Below, one piece after another: positions 35,793 through 45,221 of a stretch of 64,000 bases of DNA (position 1 is the first letter of the stretch; every line of letters starts with the position of its first letter). The stretch comes from Zymomonas mobilis subsp. pomaceae ATCC 29192 (GTDB taxonomy: Bacteria; Pseudomonadota; Alphaproteobacteria; Sphingomonadales; Sphingomonadaceae). The notes beneath the pieces are model-generated. The model searched no databases and was not told where the DNA came from. It saw only the letters and a list, made by a program, of their open reading frames with translations. The position numbers and the translations under genes were made by a program. The DNA lies in assembly GCF_000218875.1 (NCBI RefSeq), contig NC_015709.1:248001-312000 (forward strand), in the 5' to 3' direction.

Positions 35793-36063
35793 GAAAGTCT
35801 CCGAAATGAATTTTATAAATGCGGCAATGTCTTTACCGTATAGCCGCCGATTGCCATGCTTATCATGGTGATTCAAGCATCATCCTGTTTTAAACGCATT
35901 CTATAGCGGCTTCCTTATTAAAGGAGGATAGATTATTATAAGCATTATCAGGTAATATTCATAAAATGCCTGATAGCGTTTCATCTTCGAAGTATAGGAA
36001 AATACCCTAGGAATTATATTTTATTATAAAGTTCTACCTCTTCTTTTTGAAACAAGGTCAAAA

Positions 36064-36657
36064 ATGATGAAAAAGAAAACATTTCTTTTGAATGGTCTGT
36101 CAGCCGTATCGGGTCTGCTTTTAGCAGCATCCCCTCTCTCTCAGGCTTTTGCACAAGATATGGTTCCGCCCCACTTTCTGCCGATTACACGGGGAGAAAT
36201 GCAGGCGCGCATAAGACAAGACTTTGATAAGTTTGATCTTAATCATGATGGTACCGTGACTACGGCTGAATTTCAAACCGCTTTGGCCAATGAAAAAAGC
36301 CAATGTCAGGCGATGATGGCCCAGTTTCAAAAAGAAAATCCTGACGCTCCGAAGGACCCAGATGACAGTTCAGCTGGAAAGAAAGGCCGTGGGCGGCGCG
36401 GTGGCCATCGGATGTGTGATATGGAAAAAGGGCCCATGTCTCATTGGTTTGATCGCATGGATACCAACCATGATGGTCAGGTTACCTATAATGAAGCCAG
36501 TAGTCAGGCTTTAGGGGCCTATGATGCCGTTGATACTAATCATGATGGTATCATTACCCCCGATGAACGTAAGGCGGCTTTTGAAAAATGGAAAGCAGAA
36601 CATCCTTTCCGTGGTCCCGATAGCAAAAGCACGACCAGCACCAGTAAAACACGGTAA
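36064..36657 (+). CDS. Secreted EF-hand protein
   Basis: 197 residues with a signal peptide (SGLLLAASPLSQAFAQ). Three EF-hand loops are visible: DLNHDGTVTTAEF (about 58), DTNHDGQVTYNEA (about 132) and DTNHDGIITPDER (about 156). Each has Asp/Asn at the calcium positions. A basic Gly/Arg linker (KKGRGRRGGHR) lies between the first and second. A calcium-binding periplasmic protein, partner unknown. A strong hairpin terminator follows. Confidence 0.85.
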   Translation: MMKKKTFLLNGLSAVSGLLLAASPLSQAFAQDMVPPHFLPITRGEMQARIRQDFDKFDLNHDGTVTTAEFQTALANEKSQCQAMMAQFQKENPDAPKDPDDSSAGKKGRGRRGGHRMCDMEKGPMSHWFDRMDTNHDGQVTYNEASSQALGAYDAVDTNHDGIITPDERKAAFEKWKAEHPFRGPDSKSTTSTSKTR

Positions 36658-36665
36658 TTCTTTTA

Positions 36666-36700
36666 AAAATTATCCCTGCTCTTTGGGCAGGGATAATTTT
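36666..36700. terminator. Bidirectional terminator between EF-hand gene and cfa
   Basis: Perfect 14-bp stem AAAATTATCCCTGC / GCAGGGATAATTTT with a 7-nt loop; the A/T ends supply U-tracts on both strands. It serves the two convergent genes. Confidence 0.85.
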
Positions 36701-36729
36701 AAATAGACCATTTTGGATATGGGTTAATT

Positions 36730-37959
36730 TTAGTATTCACTAGCCTTTAATACAGCCTCATTTTCAAACATATAATCACGCGTTAAAGGTAGGCTATCCC
36801 GTTTTTTAATATATTGAATTTGATAATTACACATTTGGCCAAAACGGAACGCAGCAGAAGCCCCTGCCAGATAAAAAGTCCACATACGATAAAAACGGGC
36901 ATCGTAAAGTTTAATAATATCAGCCTTGGCCGCCATCACCCGTTTATACCAATGATTAATCGTATACATATAATGTAGCCGAAGGGTTTCTACGTCTGAA
37001 ACAATTAAACCGCTATGCTCACTTGCACCAATAACTTCTGATAAAGCAGGACAATATCCACCAGGAAAAATATATTTGTTTGTCCATGGATCTGTCGTGC
37101 CGGGTAGCCCAAGACGACCAATAGTGTGAAGCAACATCACCCCGTCATCGGCCAAAAGATCACGGCAATGATTAAAAAAGCTTTTATAATAAGGGGGGCC
37201 TACATGTTCAAACATCCCTACCGAAACAATACGGTCAAAACGTCCTTCTACCTGTCGATAATCAATAAGTTTGAATTTTACCCGATCTGAAACCCCCGCT
37301 TCTTCTGCACGTTTTTTTGCAACTTTTAATTGCTCCTCCGAAAGCGTTATCCCCAAGACATCGACATCCGCCACGCGATTTAAATAAAGCGCCATGCCAC
37401 CCCATCCGCATCCAATATCTAAAATTTTTTGGCCGGATTTAAGCGCTAATTTAGAGGCAATATGAATTTTCTTGTCAAGCTGCGCTTGATCAAGAGAATT
37501 ATGTGTATCCGTGAAGTAACCGCAACTATATTGACGGTCCTGATCCAAAAAGAGATGATATAGTTTATCACTTAGATCATAGTGATGGGCAACATTTTGT
37601 TTTGAGCGAGCCTTCCAGTTAAGGCGCTGAAATTTGTTCGCCATGCTTTGAATCGTGCGGGGGATTACCCCGCCTTCCAGCATACTGGCCCGATCACTGA
37701 CAGTATTGGCAAGAATAAGATCAATGAGTCCTAGGATATCCTCATCATCTACTGTCATGCGACCATCCATATAGGCCTCACCTGAACCCATATAAGGATG
37801 AATAGCCACAAAATCGGGCGCTTCGGGATCATGAAAACGTACCGTAATCGGCGTGTTTTTAGAGACGGTCCCATAGGTATGACGTTGACCATTTGATTCA
37901 ATAATGATCAGTTGGCCTTGGCGGATTAATTTCTTCAAAAATCTATCGAGTAGCCACAT
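36730..37959 (-). CDS. cfa: Cyclopropane-fatty-acyl-phospholipid synthase
   Basis: 409 residues. An N-terminal lipid-binding part (1-110) is followed by a SAM methyltransferase domain with motif I LDIGCGWGGMALYL. Other CFA features are seen: AHHYDLSDKLYHLFLD, QYSCGYF, SVGMFEHVG and the C-terminal WTFYLAGASAAFRFGQM. It adds a methylene from SAM across cis double bonds of membrane phospholipids, a stress and stationary-phase modification. Single gene. Confidence 0.94.
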   Translation of the reverse strand: MWLLDRFLKKLIRQGQLIIIESNGQRHTYGTVSKNTPITVRFHDPEAPDFVAIHPYMGSGEAYMDGRMTVDDEDILGLIDLILANTVSDRASMLEGGVIPRTIQSMANKFQRLNWKARSKQNVAHHYDLSDKLYHLFLDQDRQYSCGYFTDTHNSLDQAQLDKKIHIASKLALKSGQKILDIGCGWGGMALYLNRVADVDVLGITLSEEQLKVAKKRAEEAGVSDRVKFKLIDYRQVEGRFDRIVSVGMFEHVGPPYYKSFFNHCRDLLADDGVMLLHTIGRLGLPGTTDPWTNKYIFPGGYCPALSEVIGASEHSGLIVSDVETLRLHYMYTINHWYKRVMAAKADIIKLYDARFYRMWTFYLAGASAAFRFGQMCNYQIQYIKKRDSLPLTRDYMFENEAVLKASEY

Positions 37960-38015
37960 GCTAAAACTTTACAGGCTTTTAAGTGATAGACAAGAGCAGA
38001 AATTATACCATTTTA

Positions 38016-39209
38016 CTATGAATTAGAAGGATCCTGCACATAGGATCGGGGTTGTCTTTCCGCGGCTGATTTTAATTGTCCGCAAGCGGCCATAATATCT
38101 TGCCCCCGTGTGCGTCTCACTGGTGCCGAGATGCCCGCCTCGAAAATAATATCTGAAAAACGGGCTATCCGTTCTGCTGGGGAGCATTCATAGGGCGATT
38201 CCGGCCATGCGTTAAAAGGAATAAGGTTAACTTTGGCCGGTAAACGATAGTAGCGTAGTAACCGAACCAACTCATGCGCATCTTCTTCGCTGTCATTTTT
38301 ATCTTTTAACATGACATACTCAAAGGTGATGCGCCGTGCATTATTGACCCCGGGATAAGCCGCACAAGCCGCCAATAATTCTTCAATGCCGTATTTTTTA
38401 TTGATAGGTACAATTTCGTCACGCACTGTTTTCGTAACCGCATGGAGCGAAACCGCTAGATTAACACCCATTTCTTCACCGGCACGCGCCATAAGGGGAA
38501 CAACACCTGCCGTCGAAAGCGTAATACGGCGGCGGGATAAAGCGATACCATCGCCATCCATGACGAGCTTTAACGCGTCTCGGACATTATCAAAATTATA
38601 GAGGGGCTCTCCCATCCCCATCATAACGACATTCGTCAGCAAACGCCCTTCCGGCTTTGAAGGCCATTCCCCTAAGCTATCTCGCGCCAGCATAATTTGA
38701 CCCACTATTTCACCGACGCTTAAATTGCGTACTAATTTCATAGTGCCCGTATTACAAAAACGGCAATTGAGCGTGCAGCCAATCTGACTTGAGACGCACA
38801 GCGTGCCACGATCGGCATCTGGAATAAAAACCATCTCATAGTCATGCCCGTCATCGGTTTTTAATAGCCATTTTCGGGTCCCATCGACCGATATTTGAGC
38901 CGTCACGACCTCAGGACGAGAAATAACAAAACGTTCTGCTAGCCATGGACGCATGGTTTTAGCAATATCCGTCATAACCTCAAATTCGACGGCACCACGG
39001 TTATACATCCAATGCCAAAGTTGTTTTGTGCGTAATTTCGCCTGTTTCTCTTCAAGTCCGGCTTCTTTTAAAGCCTGTCGGATTTGATCCCGTGATAAAC
39101 CCAAAAGATCAATGCGGCCATCCTGACGTGTTGGCAAAATGCGAGGTGCTACTTGTACTTCAGCCTGACCGCTGATCAGACTACCGGAAAGAGAAGAAGT
39201 TAAGGTCAT
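38016..39209 (-). CDS. rlmN: Dual-specificity 23S rRNA / tRNA (adenine-C2)-methyltransferase
   Basis: About 397 residues from ATG 39209. The radical-SAM cluster is CTLNCRFC. The family cysteines are those in the [14 protein letters not shown] segment (near the C-terminus) and in the cluster. It methylates C2 of A2503 in 23S rRNA and A37 of some tRNAs. An ATG at 39251 is also in frame, and neither start has a clear ribosome binding site, so the true start is uncertain. Confidence 0.93.
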   Translation of the reverse strand: MTLTSSLSGSLISGQAEVQVAPRILPTRQDGRIDLLGLSRDQIRQALKEAGLEEKQAKLRTKQLWHWMYNRGAVEFEVMTDIAKTMRPWLAERFVISRPEVVTAQISVDGTRKWLLKTDDGHDYEMVFIPDADRGTLCVSSQIGCTLNCRFCNTGTMKLVRNLSVGEIVGQIMLARDSLGEWPSKPEGRLLTNVVMMGMGEPLYNFDNVRDALKLVMDGDGIALSRRRITLSTAGVVPLMARAGEEMGVNLAVSLHAVTKTVRDEIVPINKKYGIEELLAACAAYPGVNNARRITFEYVMLKDKNDSEEDAHELVRLLRYYRLPAKVNLIPFNAWPESPYECSPAERIARFSDIIFEAGISAPVRRTRGQDIMAACGQLKSAAERQPRSYVQDPSNS

Positions 39210-39412
39210 AGGATATAAAAACTCAAAAATAAGCTTAATTTCTGCCTGCATAAGAGGACAAAGCGGAGAAATATAATTTTTTAGAAAAGGATAAGGCTGC
39301 TCATTATCTAGAATAGCATAAAAATAGATATTTTGAAAATGTTGTTGCCGCTCTATAGCGTATAAAGCGGCTTAATAAAGATTCATTTTATCTGAAAACC
39401 CAATCAATAAAA

Positions 39413-40201
39413 TCAATGTATATCGCGACGATTGAGCCACGGGGCTATAAGCAGGCAAGCGATAATAAACGAACCCAAGGTTAGCCCTAAAAATTCACAC
39501 TGAGAAAAGTGAATAGTTAATTTTGAAGTCACTATATCAAGCTTATTATTAATAAAGCGTAAGCCGTAATCCCACGGATAATAAAGCCATCCTTGTTCCG
39601 AAAAACCTATATTCACAGGCCCAGCTGCAAAGCTGAGAAGGGTTCCAAGCGTTAGCGGCAAGGTCGTATTAGAGGTAAACCAGCTTATGCTATGTTGAAT
39701 AAACAGAACAGGCAAAAAAACGAGAGACAAGCCAGCGACCAGCATAATGAAATTGTTTTCTGGCATGAATCCGATCGGATCGCTCTTTATACTGACCAAT
39801 AGACCCGCGCTATATACCAATATAAGGATCAGATTAGCTGAGGCTAAAAGTGCCCACTCAACGAACAGCTTGGCAAAATATAAATGGCATGGTCGTATGG
39901 GCAAAGTTAACATTAAACGCCAAGTCTGGTTCTGGTGATCATTGCCATTAATGCGCGTCGCAATAATAGCGATATAGAGCGGAAAAACAAAACTACTCCA
40001 AAGATATAAGGCGCTTTGCCATATTATCTGCCATGAAGCTCTATCCAGAGGGTGCCCTATGGTAAAAGCAGCAAGCGTAACGACTATAGCAGGGGCTATT
40101 AAAAACAATACTAAGCTGCGCGTGCGACTGATTTTTGTAAATTCCGCTATAATCAGCCTGATCATTAAAGATAAGGAATGCTTTAACCTTTGCAAAACCA
40201 T
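39413..40201 (-). CDS. ABC transporter permease, lantibiotic-immunity/ABC-2 type
   Basis: About 262 residues from ATG 40201, just after the ATPase stop; the open frame to 40252 overlaps the ATPase by 43 bp. Six hydrophobic segments and an N-terminal IIAEFTKISRTRSLVLFL are typical of ABC-2/MutG-like permeases. It pairs with the ATPase upstream to form an exporter. The substrate is unknown; no biosynthetic genes adjoin it. Confidence 0.75.
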   Translation of the reverse strand: MVLQRLKHSLSLMIRLIIAEFTKISRTRSLVLFLIAPAIVVTLAAFTIGHPLDRASWQIIWQSALYLWSSFVFPLYIAIIATRINGNDHQNQTWRLMLTLPIRPCHLYFAKLFVEWALLASANLILILVYSAGLLVSIKSDPIGFMPENNFIMLVAGLSLVFLPVLFIQHSISWFTSNTTLPLTLGTLLSFAAGPVNIGFSEQGWLYYPWDYGLRFINNKLDIVTSKLTIHFSQCEFLGLTLGSFIIACLLIAPWLNRRDIH

Positions 40202-40209
40202 AGCGCTTT

Positions 40210-41127
40210 TTATACCCCGCCTCTGGAAAGTTGTATTTGTTGAGAGAACCATTGTTCCAGCTTGGGTTGCTGTAGCGTGGATTGATAAAAATCAATATTG
40301 GCTTCAACCAACAGCCGGTAAATCGGCGGCGTATCTTGACGATAAATCCCTTCGATCAAGAGTTTATTTTCGTTATGCTGAAATACTTTATAGCCGTGAT
40401 TTGTCAGTAAAGTGAGCGCTGCTTCGTTATCCGCAACCTCCAGTAACAGACCACAGCGATGGGTGGCCCGAATGCTTTCTAGCGTTCCTTGAAATAGGAT
40501 TTCTCCCTGACTGAGTAGAGCAAGATGTGTGGCTGTTTTTTCAACTTCTTCCAACTGGTGGCTGGAAAAGAAAACCGTGCACCCTGTCCTTTCGGGCAAA
40601 CTTACTAATAACTCTCGAATTTCTTTAATGCCTTCAGGATCAAGACCATTTGTCGGTTCATCAAGAATGAGTAATTTAGGATTACCTAATAAAGCATGGG
40701 CTAAAGCTAACCGTTGTTTCATCCCCAAGGAATAATGACTGATTTTCAAATTGCGCTCACAATGGAGAGAAACCATTTCGATAACGCGGTCTATTTCCTG
40801 ATAGGGAAGCTTTTTTAGTAAACAGCCTATTTTTAAAAAATTAAAGGCGGTCATATGACCATAAAGGCTCGGTGAATCGACCAAACATCCCATATTTTGC
40901 AAAGCCGCTATGGGATTTTTTTGCATATCATGACCCAGTACAACCACTTTGCCGGATGTGGCATGGCAAAGACCTGTAATAAGTCGAATAGTGGTTGATT
41001 TGCCCTGTCCATTATTACCAAGGAAGGCGAAAAGACTGTTTTTAGGAACCGTAAGGTTAATATCCTTCAAAACAGTATGGGCACCAAAATTTTTTGAAAC
41101 ATTATGTAAGCGAATAGCTGTAGTCAA
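40210..41127 (-). CDS. ABC transporter ATP-binding protein
   Basis: A 305-residue ATPase with Walker A GNNGQGKST, signature YSLGMKQRLALAHALLG, Walker B LLILDEPTNGLDPEG and the His-loop SSHQLEEVE. The C-terminal part resembles the BcrA/NatA-type drug or peptide exporters. Its partner permease is encoded 8 bp downstream. The native substrate cannot be inferred. Confidence 0.88.
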   Translation of the reverse strand: MTTAIRLHNVSKNFGAHTVLKDINLTVPKNSLFAFLGNNGQGKSTTIRLITGLCHATSGKVVVLGHDMQKNPIAALQNMGCLVDSPSLYGHMTAFNFLKIGCLLKKLPYQEIDRVIEMVSLHCERNLKISHYSLGMKQRLALAHALLGNPKLLILDEPTNGLDPEGIKEIRELLVSLPERTGCTVFFSSHQLEEVEKTATHLALLSQGEILFQGTLESIRATHRCGLLLEVADNEAALTLLTNHGYKVFQHNENKLLIEGIYRQDTPPIYRLLVEANIDFYQSTLQQPKLEQWFSQQIQLSRGGV

Positions 41128-41215
41128 AGCATTCCCCCTCGCCCTACTTTATAACGCAAAAATGCTTTCGACCGGAATAAAACCCCTATATTTGGAATAG
41201 ATTAAATAAAATCTA

Positions 41216-41827
41216 CTATACAAGCGGGCGTTCTTGATAGGGTTGTAGCGTATAATCAGTGATACCAAAAGCCGCGAGATCCGCTTTCATTTCCAAGAGC
41301 GCCGCTTCATCCAATAAAGGCGGATAGACCGTTGTACGAATTTGGTGGCTAACGCCACTCTCAAGGAGATGCTGCAAACTTTTTTTTACGTTTTCAGCGC
41401 TATTCGGGATGCGCGTAATTTTATCATAGAGGGAAAAAGGCCCTTTGATGTCAAAACCGATCCAATCCACCAAGGGTAATAGCGGGATCAGACGTTCTGG
41501 TTTGACACCGGCGGTGTGCAAGCCGATTTTAAAACCTAAATCGCGTACCCCTCGCATGGCATCAGGTAAGGCCGATTGCAAAGTGGGTTCACCACCAGAG
41601 AAGACAACACCGTCCAAAAGCCGACCACGCTGTTTTAAAAAAGCGACCAGGTCATCCCATGGAATTTGTGTTTCAGCTTTTCCTGTCGCAGGACGTAGCG
41701 ATTGATTATGGCAATAAGGACAATCCCAGCTACATCCTTGACAGAAAAAAGTGGCGACAAGTTCACCTGGCCAGTCGCAACTGGACATGCTTGCTATGCC
41801 GCCCACTCTTAAATCAGTTGCAGCCAC
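41216..41827 (-). CDS. nrdG: Anaerobic RNR activating protein
   Basis: 203 residues from GTG 41827, which has AAGG six bases upstream inside the end of the preceding small gene; the longer ATG at 41932 has no such support. The radical-SAM cluster is CSWDCPYC within FCQGCSWDCPYCHN, and GGEPTLQ follows. It installs the glycyl radical on class III RNR using SAM. It overlaps the glycyl-radical-domain gene by 14 bp, so their synthesis is coupled. Confidence 0.9.
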   Translation of the reverse strand: MAATDLRVGGIASMSSCDWPGELVATFFCQGCSWDCPYCHNQSLRPATGKAETQIPWDDLVAFLKQRGRLLDGVVFSGGEPTLQSALPDAMRGVRDLGFKIGLHTAGVKPERLIPLLPLVDWIGFDIKGPFSLYDKITRIPNSAENVKKSLQHLLESGVSHQIRTTVYPPLLDEAALLEMKADLAAFGITDYTLQPYQERPLV

Positions 41828-42002
41828 AGCTACCTTCTTCAAAATAACGGCGCTGCCCAAATTCGCCCTGCTTACCAATATTGAATGAGGATACCGGACG
41901 ATGATAGCCCATAACGCGCGTCCAGATTTCACAAGGCTGACGTTCTTCGTCTTTCAGCTCGATTTTTGTGTAATCTTGGGTCGTAATTTTTAATTCAGTC
42001 AT
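41814..42002 (-). CDS. Stand-alone glycyl-radical domain of NrdD
   Basis: 62 codons from ATG 42002, which follows a strong GAGAGG at 7 bases. The segment WTRVMGYHRPVSSFNIGKQ contains the radical-bearing glycine (RVMGY) seen at the C-terminus of class III RNRs, followed by a CGC tail. The main NrdD gene lacks this segment and stops 31 bp upstream. I infer the two products assemble into one enzyme, activated by NrdG. Confidence 0.85.
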   Translation of the reverse strand: MTELKITTQDYTKIELKDEERQPCEIWTRVMGYHRPVSSFNIGKQGEFGQRRYFEEGSCGCN

Positions 42003-42033
42003 GATTTTTCCTCTCTTGGAATAGTTAAATTTT

Positions 42034-44052
42034 CTAGGCTGCTTTATTATTACATTTCGCCGCAAGCAGTTCCGCATCGCATTTAGGACAGAACTTATGC
42101 TCGCCCTCTAAATAGCCGTGTTTTGGACAGATCGAGAAAGTGGGCGTAATGGTAATGTAGGGCAGCCGGAAATTTTCAAGCGCCCGACGCACCAATTTCT
42201 TGCAGGCTTCTGCATTAGAAATGCGTGATCCCATATAGAGATGCAACACAGTGCCGCCGGTATATTTGCTTTGTAAAATTTCTTGGCGTTCTAGGGCTTC
42301 AAAGGGATCATCTGTAAAATCAACCGGAAGTTGACTGGAATTGGTATAATAAGGATTCGTTTCACTCCCGGCCTGAAGCATGTCGGGGAAGCGTTTCTTA
42401 TCCTCACGAGCAAAGCGATAGGTTGCTCCTTCAGCCGGTGTCGCCTCTAAGTTATAAAGATGACCGGTTTCTTCTTGAAATTCGACAATCCGTGACCGGA
42501 TATGATCCAGAAAACGTACCGCAAAAGTTGCCCCCCATTCGGTCGTCAGATCTTCTGCACCCGAAGTAAAGTTACGGATCATTTCGTTGACACCGTTAAT
42601 GCCAAGCGTTGAAAAATGATTGCGTAAAGTGCCGAGATAACGCTTCGTGTAAGGAAATAAGCCGTTATCGATATGTTTTTGGATAACTTTGCGCTTAATT
42701 TCGAGGCTGGTGCGACCGATATTCAGCATCGCGTCCAAGCGTTGAAAAAGGCTAGCTTCATCGCCACGATGCATACGCCCAAGACGAGCACAGTTGATCG
42801 TAACAACCCCTAATGAGCCTGTTTGTTCGGCGCTTCCAAAAAGACCGTTTCCGCGCTTTAATAGCTCGGTAAGGTCTAGTTGCAAACGACAGCACATCGA
42901 GCGCACCATATGCGGCTTTAAGTCAGAGTTTAGAAAATTCTGGAAATAAGGGAGGCCATATTTCGCCGTCATTTCAAACAGACGGTTGGCATTCTCACTT
43001 TCCCAGGGGAAATCAGGCGTAATATTATATGTCGGGATCGGAAAAGTGAAGACACGCCCTTTAGCGTCTCCTTCCGTCATGACTTCCATGTAAGCGCGGT
43101 TGATAAGATCCATTTCTGGTTGAAGATCGCCATAGGTAAAGGGCATATCTTCACCACCGATTACCGGCACCTGATCTTTTAAATCATCAGGGCATGTCCA
43201 ATCAAAGGTCAGATTGGTAAAAGGCGTCTGCGTTCCCCAGCGTGATGGCACATTCAGATTATAGATCAATTCCTGAATATATTGCCGTATCTGCTTATAT
43301 TCCAAGCCATCCTTACGGATAAAAGGTGCCATATAGGTATCGAAGGAACTGAACGCCTGCGCGCCCGCCCATTCATTCTGTAAAGTACCCAGAAAATTGA
43401 CGATCTGCCCAATAGCGCTCGACATATGTTTGGGGGCACCAGCTTCGACTTTACCGGGAACACCATTCAAACCTTCAGTAAGTAAGGTTCTAAGAGACCA
43501 GCCGGCACAATAGCCGGAAAGCATATCTAAATCATGGATATGCAAATCACCTGCACGATGCGCTTCCCCAACCTCGGGAGGATAAATATGGGATAGCCAG
43601 TAATTGGCAACGACCTTACCGGAAACATTCAGGATGAGACCACCCAAAGAATAGCCTTGGTTGGCATTGGCATTCACCCGCCAATCGGCCTGTTCCAGAT
43701 ATTCATTGATCGAGGATTCAACCTTGACGATGGTTTCCTGATCTTTCCGAGATTTTGAACGTTGTTCCCGATAGACAATATAAGCACGCGCTGTTGCAAA
43801 ATAGTCAGCCGAGACCAAAACCTGTTCAACAATATCCTGAATCTGCTCAATTTCAGGCGCATGATCCGAAAAGCGATGCGCGATAACTTTTTGTGCCTGT
43901 GCAGAAAGTCTCGCCGCTTCAGATGCCTTAAATTCTCCTGTAGCTGCACCTGCTTTTTCGATAGCAAGACGAATTTTACCGCTATCGAATAGCACCTTAT
44001 CGCCATTACGCTTAAGAGCGAAAGCAGGAAAAGCTGGCGCAGCACGGGCCAT
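42034..44052 (-). CDS. nrdD: Anaerobic ribonucleoside-triphosphate reductase, main part
   Basis: 672 residues from ATG 44052, which follows AAAGGA; the longer frame to 44184 overlaps the NrdR-like sites. An N-terminal ATP-cone (FALKRNGDKVLFDSGKIR, 1-90) is followed by the barrel with HIHDLD, YCAGWSL and MVRSMCCRL. It ends in a zinc-type cluster (CPKHGYLEGEHKFCPKC) and a short tail. The glycyl-radical segment that should follow is in the next gene. Makes dNTPs without oxygen. Confidence 0.92.
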   Translation of the reverse strand: MARAAPAFPAFALKRNGDKVLFDSGKIRLAIEKAGAATGEFKASEAARLSAQAQKVIAHRFSDHAPEIEQIQDIVEQVLVSADYFATARAYIVYREQRSKSRKDQETIVKVESSINEYLEQADWRVNANANQGYSLGGLILNVSGKVVANYWLSHIYPPEVGEAHRAGDLHIHDLDMLSGYCAGWSLRTLLTEGLNGVPGKVEAGAPKHMSSAIGQIVNFLGTLQNEWAGAQAFSSFDTYMAPFIRKDGLEYKQIRQYIQELIYNLNVPSRWGTQTPFTNLTFDWTCPDDLKDQVPVIGGEDMPFTYGDLQPEMDLINRAYMEVMTEGDAKGRVFTFPIPTYNITPDFPWESENANRLFEMTAKYGLPYFQNFLNSDLKPHMVRSMCCRLQLDLTELLKRGNGLFGSAEQTGSLGVVTINCARLGRMHRGDEASLFQRLDAMLNIGRTSLEIKRKVIQKHIDNGLFPYTKRYLGTLRNHFSTLGINGVNEMIRNFTSGAEDLTTEWGATFAVRFLDHIRSRIVEFQEETGHLYNLEATPAEGATYRFAREDKKRFPDMLQAGSETNPYYTNSSQLPVDFTDDPFEALERQEILQSKYTGGTVLHLYMGSRISNAEACKKLVRRALENFRLPYITITPTFSICPKHGYLEGEHKFCPKCDAELLAAKCNNKAA

Positions 44053-44160
44053 TGATGGTGTCCTTTTTTTATTAAAATCGCGTTCAATTCTAAGATAAAC
44101 AGCCCACAAATAGAGGCGCAAATTCTTTAAAAAAGCCCCTAAAAGTGTAAAGAAAACCTT

Positions 44161-44183
44161 TGGTTGCAGATAGTTTGCAACCA
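44161..44183. repeat. Perfect inverted repeat in the nrdD leader
   Basis: TGGTTGCA and TGCAACCA form an 8-bp inverted repeat with a 7-nt spacer. It lies about 110 bp upstream of nrdD and touches the first NrdR-like box. Could be a protein-binding palindrome or an RNA hairpin. Confidence 0.6.
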
Positions 44184-44226
44184 TATATGCTGTGTTATCT
44201 TATTTTGAGATCACTAAATGTTGTAT
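44180..44226 (-). promoter_or_regulatory. Tandem NrdR-like boxes upstream of nrdD
   Basis: Plus-strand ACCATATATGCTGTGT (44180-44195) and TCACTAAATGTTGTAT (44211-44226) each match the NrdR consensus ACACWATATATWGTGT at 12 of 16 positions. They start 31 bp apart, the spacing seen in the nrdA pair. They lie 130-170 bp before nrdD. Confidence 0.6.
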
Positions 44227-44408
44227 GAATCTCTAGATCAGAAGCTCATTTTTCGTCAAGCGAATAGATAGTCTTGACAAAGAAATAAGCGCCATTTCCG
44301 GCGAGAAAAATCTTATGAAAAAAAATGCTCTCTAACCGATAACTTTTTTAAAAAAATTAAAAACACGCTTGGCATCACCTTTGCAATTTATATTAATTGC
44401 CTCTTTTA

Positions 44409-45161
44409 TTATTGAGATTTGTTCTCAATATATTTTTCCCATCCCGATGCCCTTAATTCACAGGCAGGGCACTGTCCGCAGCCATATCCCCATGGATGTA
44501 ATTGTTGCCGATCACCTAAATAACAACTGTGGCTTTCTTGCCGAATCAACTCGACCAGAGCAGCGCCTCCAATCTCTTCGGCCATCTGCCAAGTGGCAGC
44601 CTTATCAAGCCACATAAGCGGCGTATGCAGCACCAGCCGCCTTTCCAGCCCCAAATTAATCGCGACCTGCAAGGCCTTAATAGTATCATCGCGGCAGTCA
44701 GGATAACCGGAATAATCCGTTTCGCACATACCACCGACAATATGACGAAGTCCCCGCCGGTAGGCAATTGTAGCGGCAAAGGTAAAAAATAACAGATTCC
44801 GTCCCGGAACAAAGCTGTTAGGAATACCGTCTTCACCAAAAGCTATTTCGGTTTCGCGTGTAAGGGCACAATCGCTGATTTGATGAAGGACATTAAGATC
44901 CAAACTGTGGTCTTGTCCAAGTCGATCAGCCCAAGTAGATGACATTTTTGATAATTCGTTTCGGATAGTTTTACGGCAATCCAATTCAACTTTATGCCGT
45001 TGGCCATAGTCAAAACCAATCGTCTCGACTCTTGAAAAATGTTCTAAGGCCCATGCAAGGCAGGTAGTAGAATCCTGACCACCAGAATAAAGAACAAGGC
45101 AACCTTCTTGCGCTGTTCCATACTGAATATCACTTGAGAAAGATTTTTTTATTGCCGTCAT
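44409..45161 (-). CDS. queC: 7-cyano-7-deazaguanine synthase QueC
   Basis: 250 residues. The ATP-pyrophosphatase motif [15 protein letters not shown] is near the N-terminus, and the zinc site [10 protein letters not shown] is near the C-terminus. It also carries [14 protein letters not shown] and [13 protein letters not shown]. It makes preQ0 from carboxydeazaguanine for queuosine in tRNA. Other que genes are not next to it. Runs in the same direction as the desulfurase upstream, with a 60-bp gap. Confidence 0.95.
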   Translation of the reverse strand: MTAIKKSFSSDIQYGTAQEGCLVLYSGGQDSTTCLAWALEHFSRVETIGFDYGQRHKVELDCRKTIRNELSKMSSTWADRLGQDHSLDLNVLHQISDCALTRETEIAFGEDGIPNSFVPGRNLLFFTFAATIAYRRGLRHIVGGMCETDYSGYPDCRDDTIKALQVAINLGLERRLVLHTPLMWLDKAATWQMAEEIGGAALVELIRQESHSCYLGDRQQLHPWGYGCGQCPACELRASGWEKYIENKSQ

Positions 45162-45221
45162 TTTAGCCCCTTTTTTACCCTTTTTACGCCTTTAAGCCTT
45201 AACCACATTAATAGATGATTC

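Noticed and set aside
42002..42034. Sequencing frameshift as the cause of the split nrdD
   Set aside because: The downstream part has its own ATG and a strong ribosome binding site at proper spacing, and the upstream part ends cleanly after the zinc cluster; still worth verifying.
43674..44087. 137-codon open frame on the minus strand
   Set aside because: Shadow of nrdD in another frame; nrdD has clear family motifs here.
44231..44280. FNR site upstream of nrdD
   Set aside because: TTGAC...ATGA-like fragments are present, but no TTGAT-N4-ATCAA match was found.
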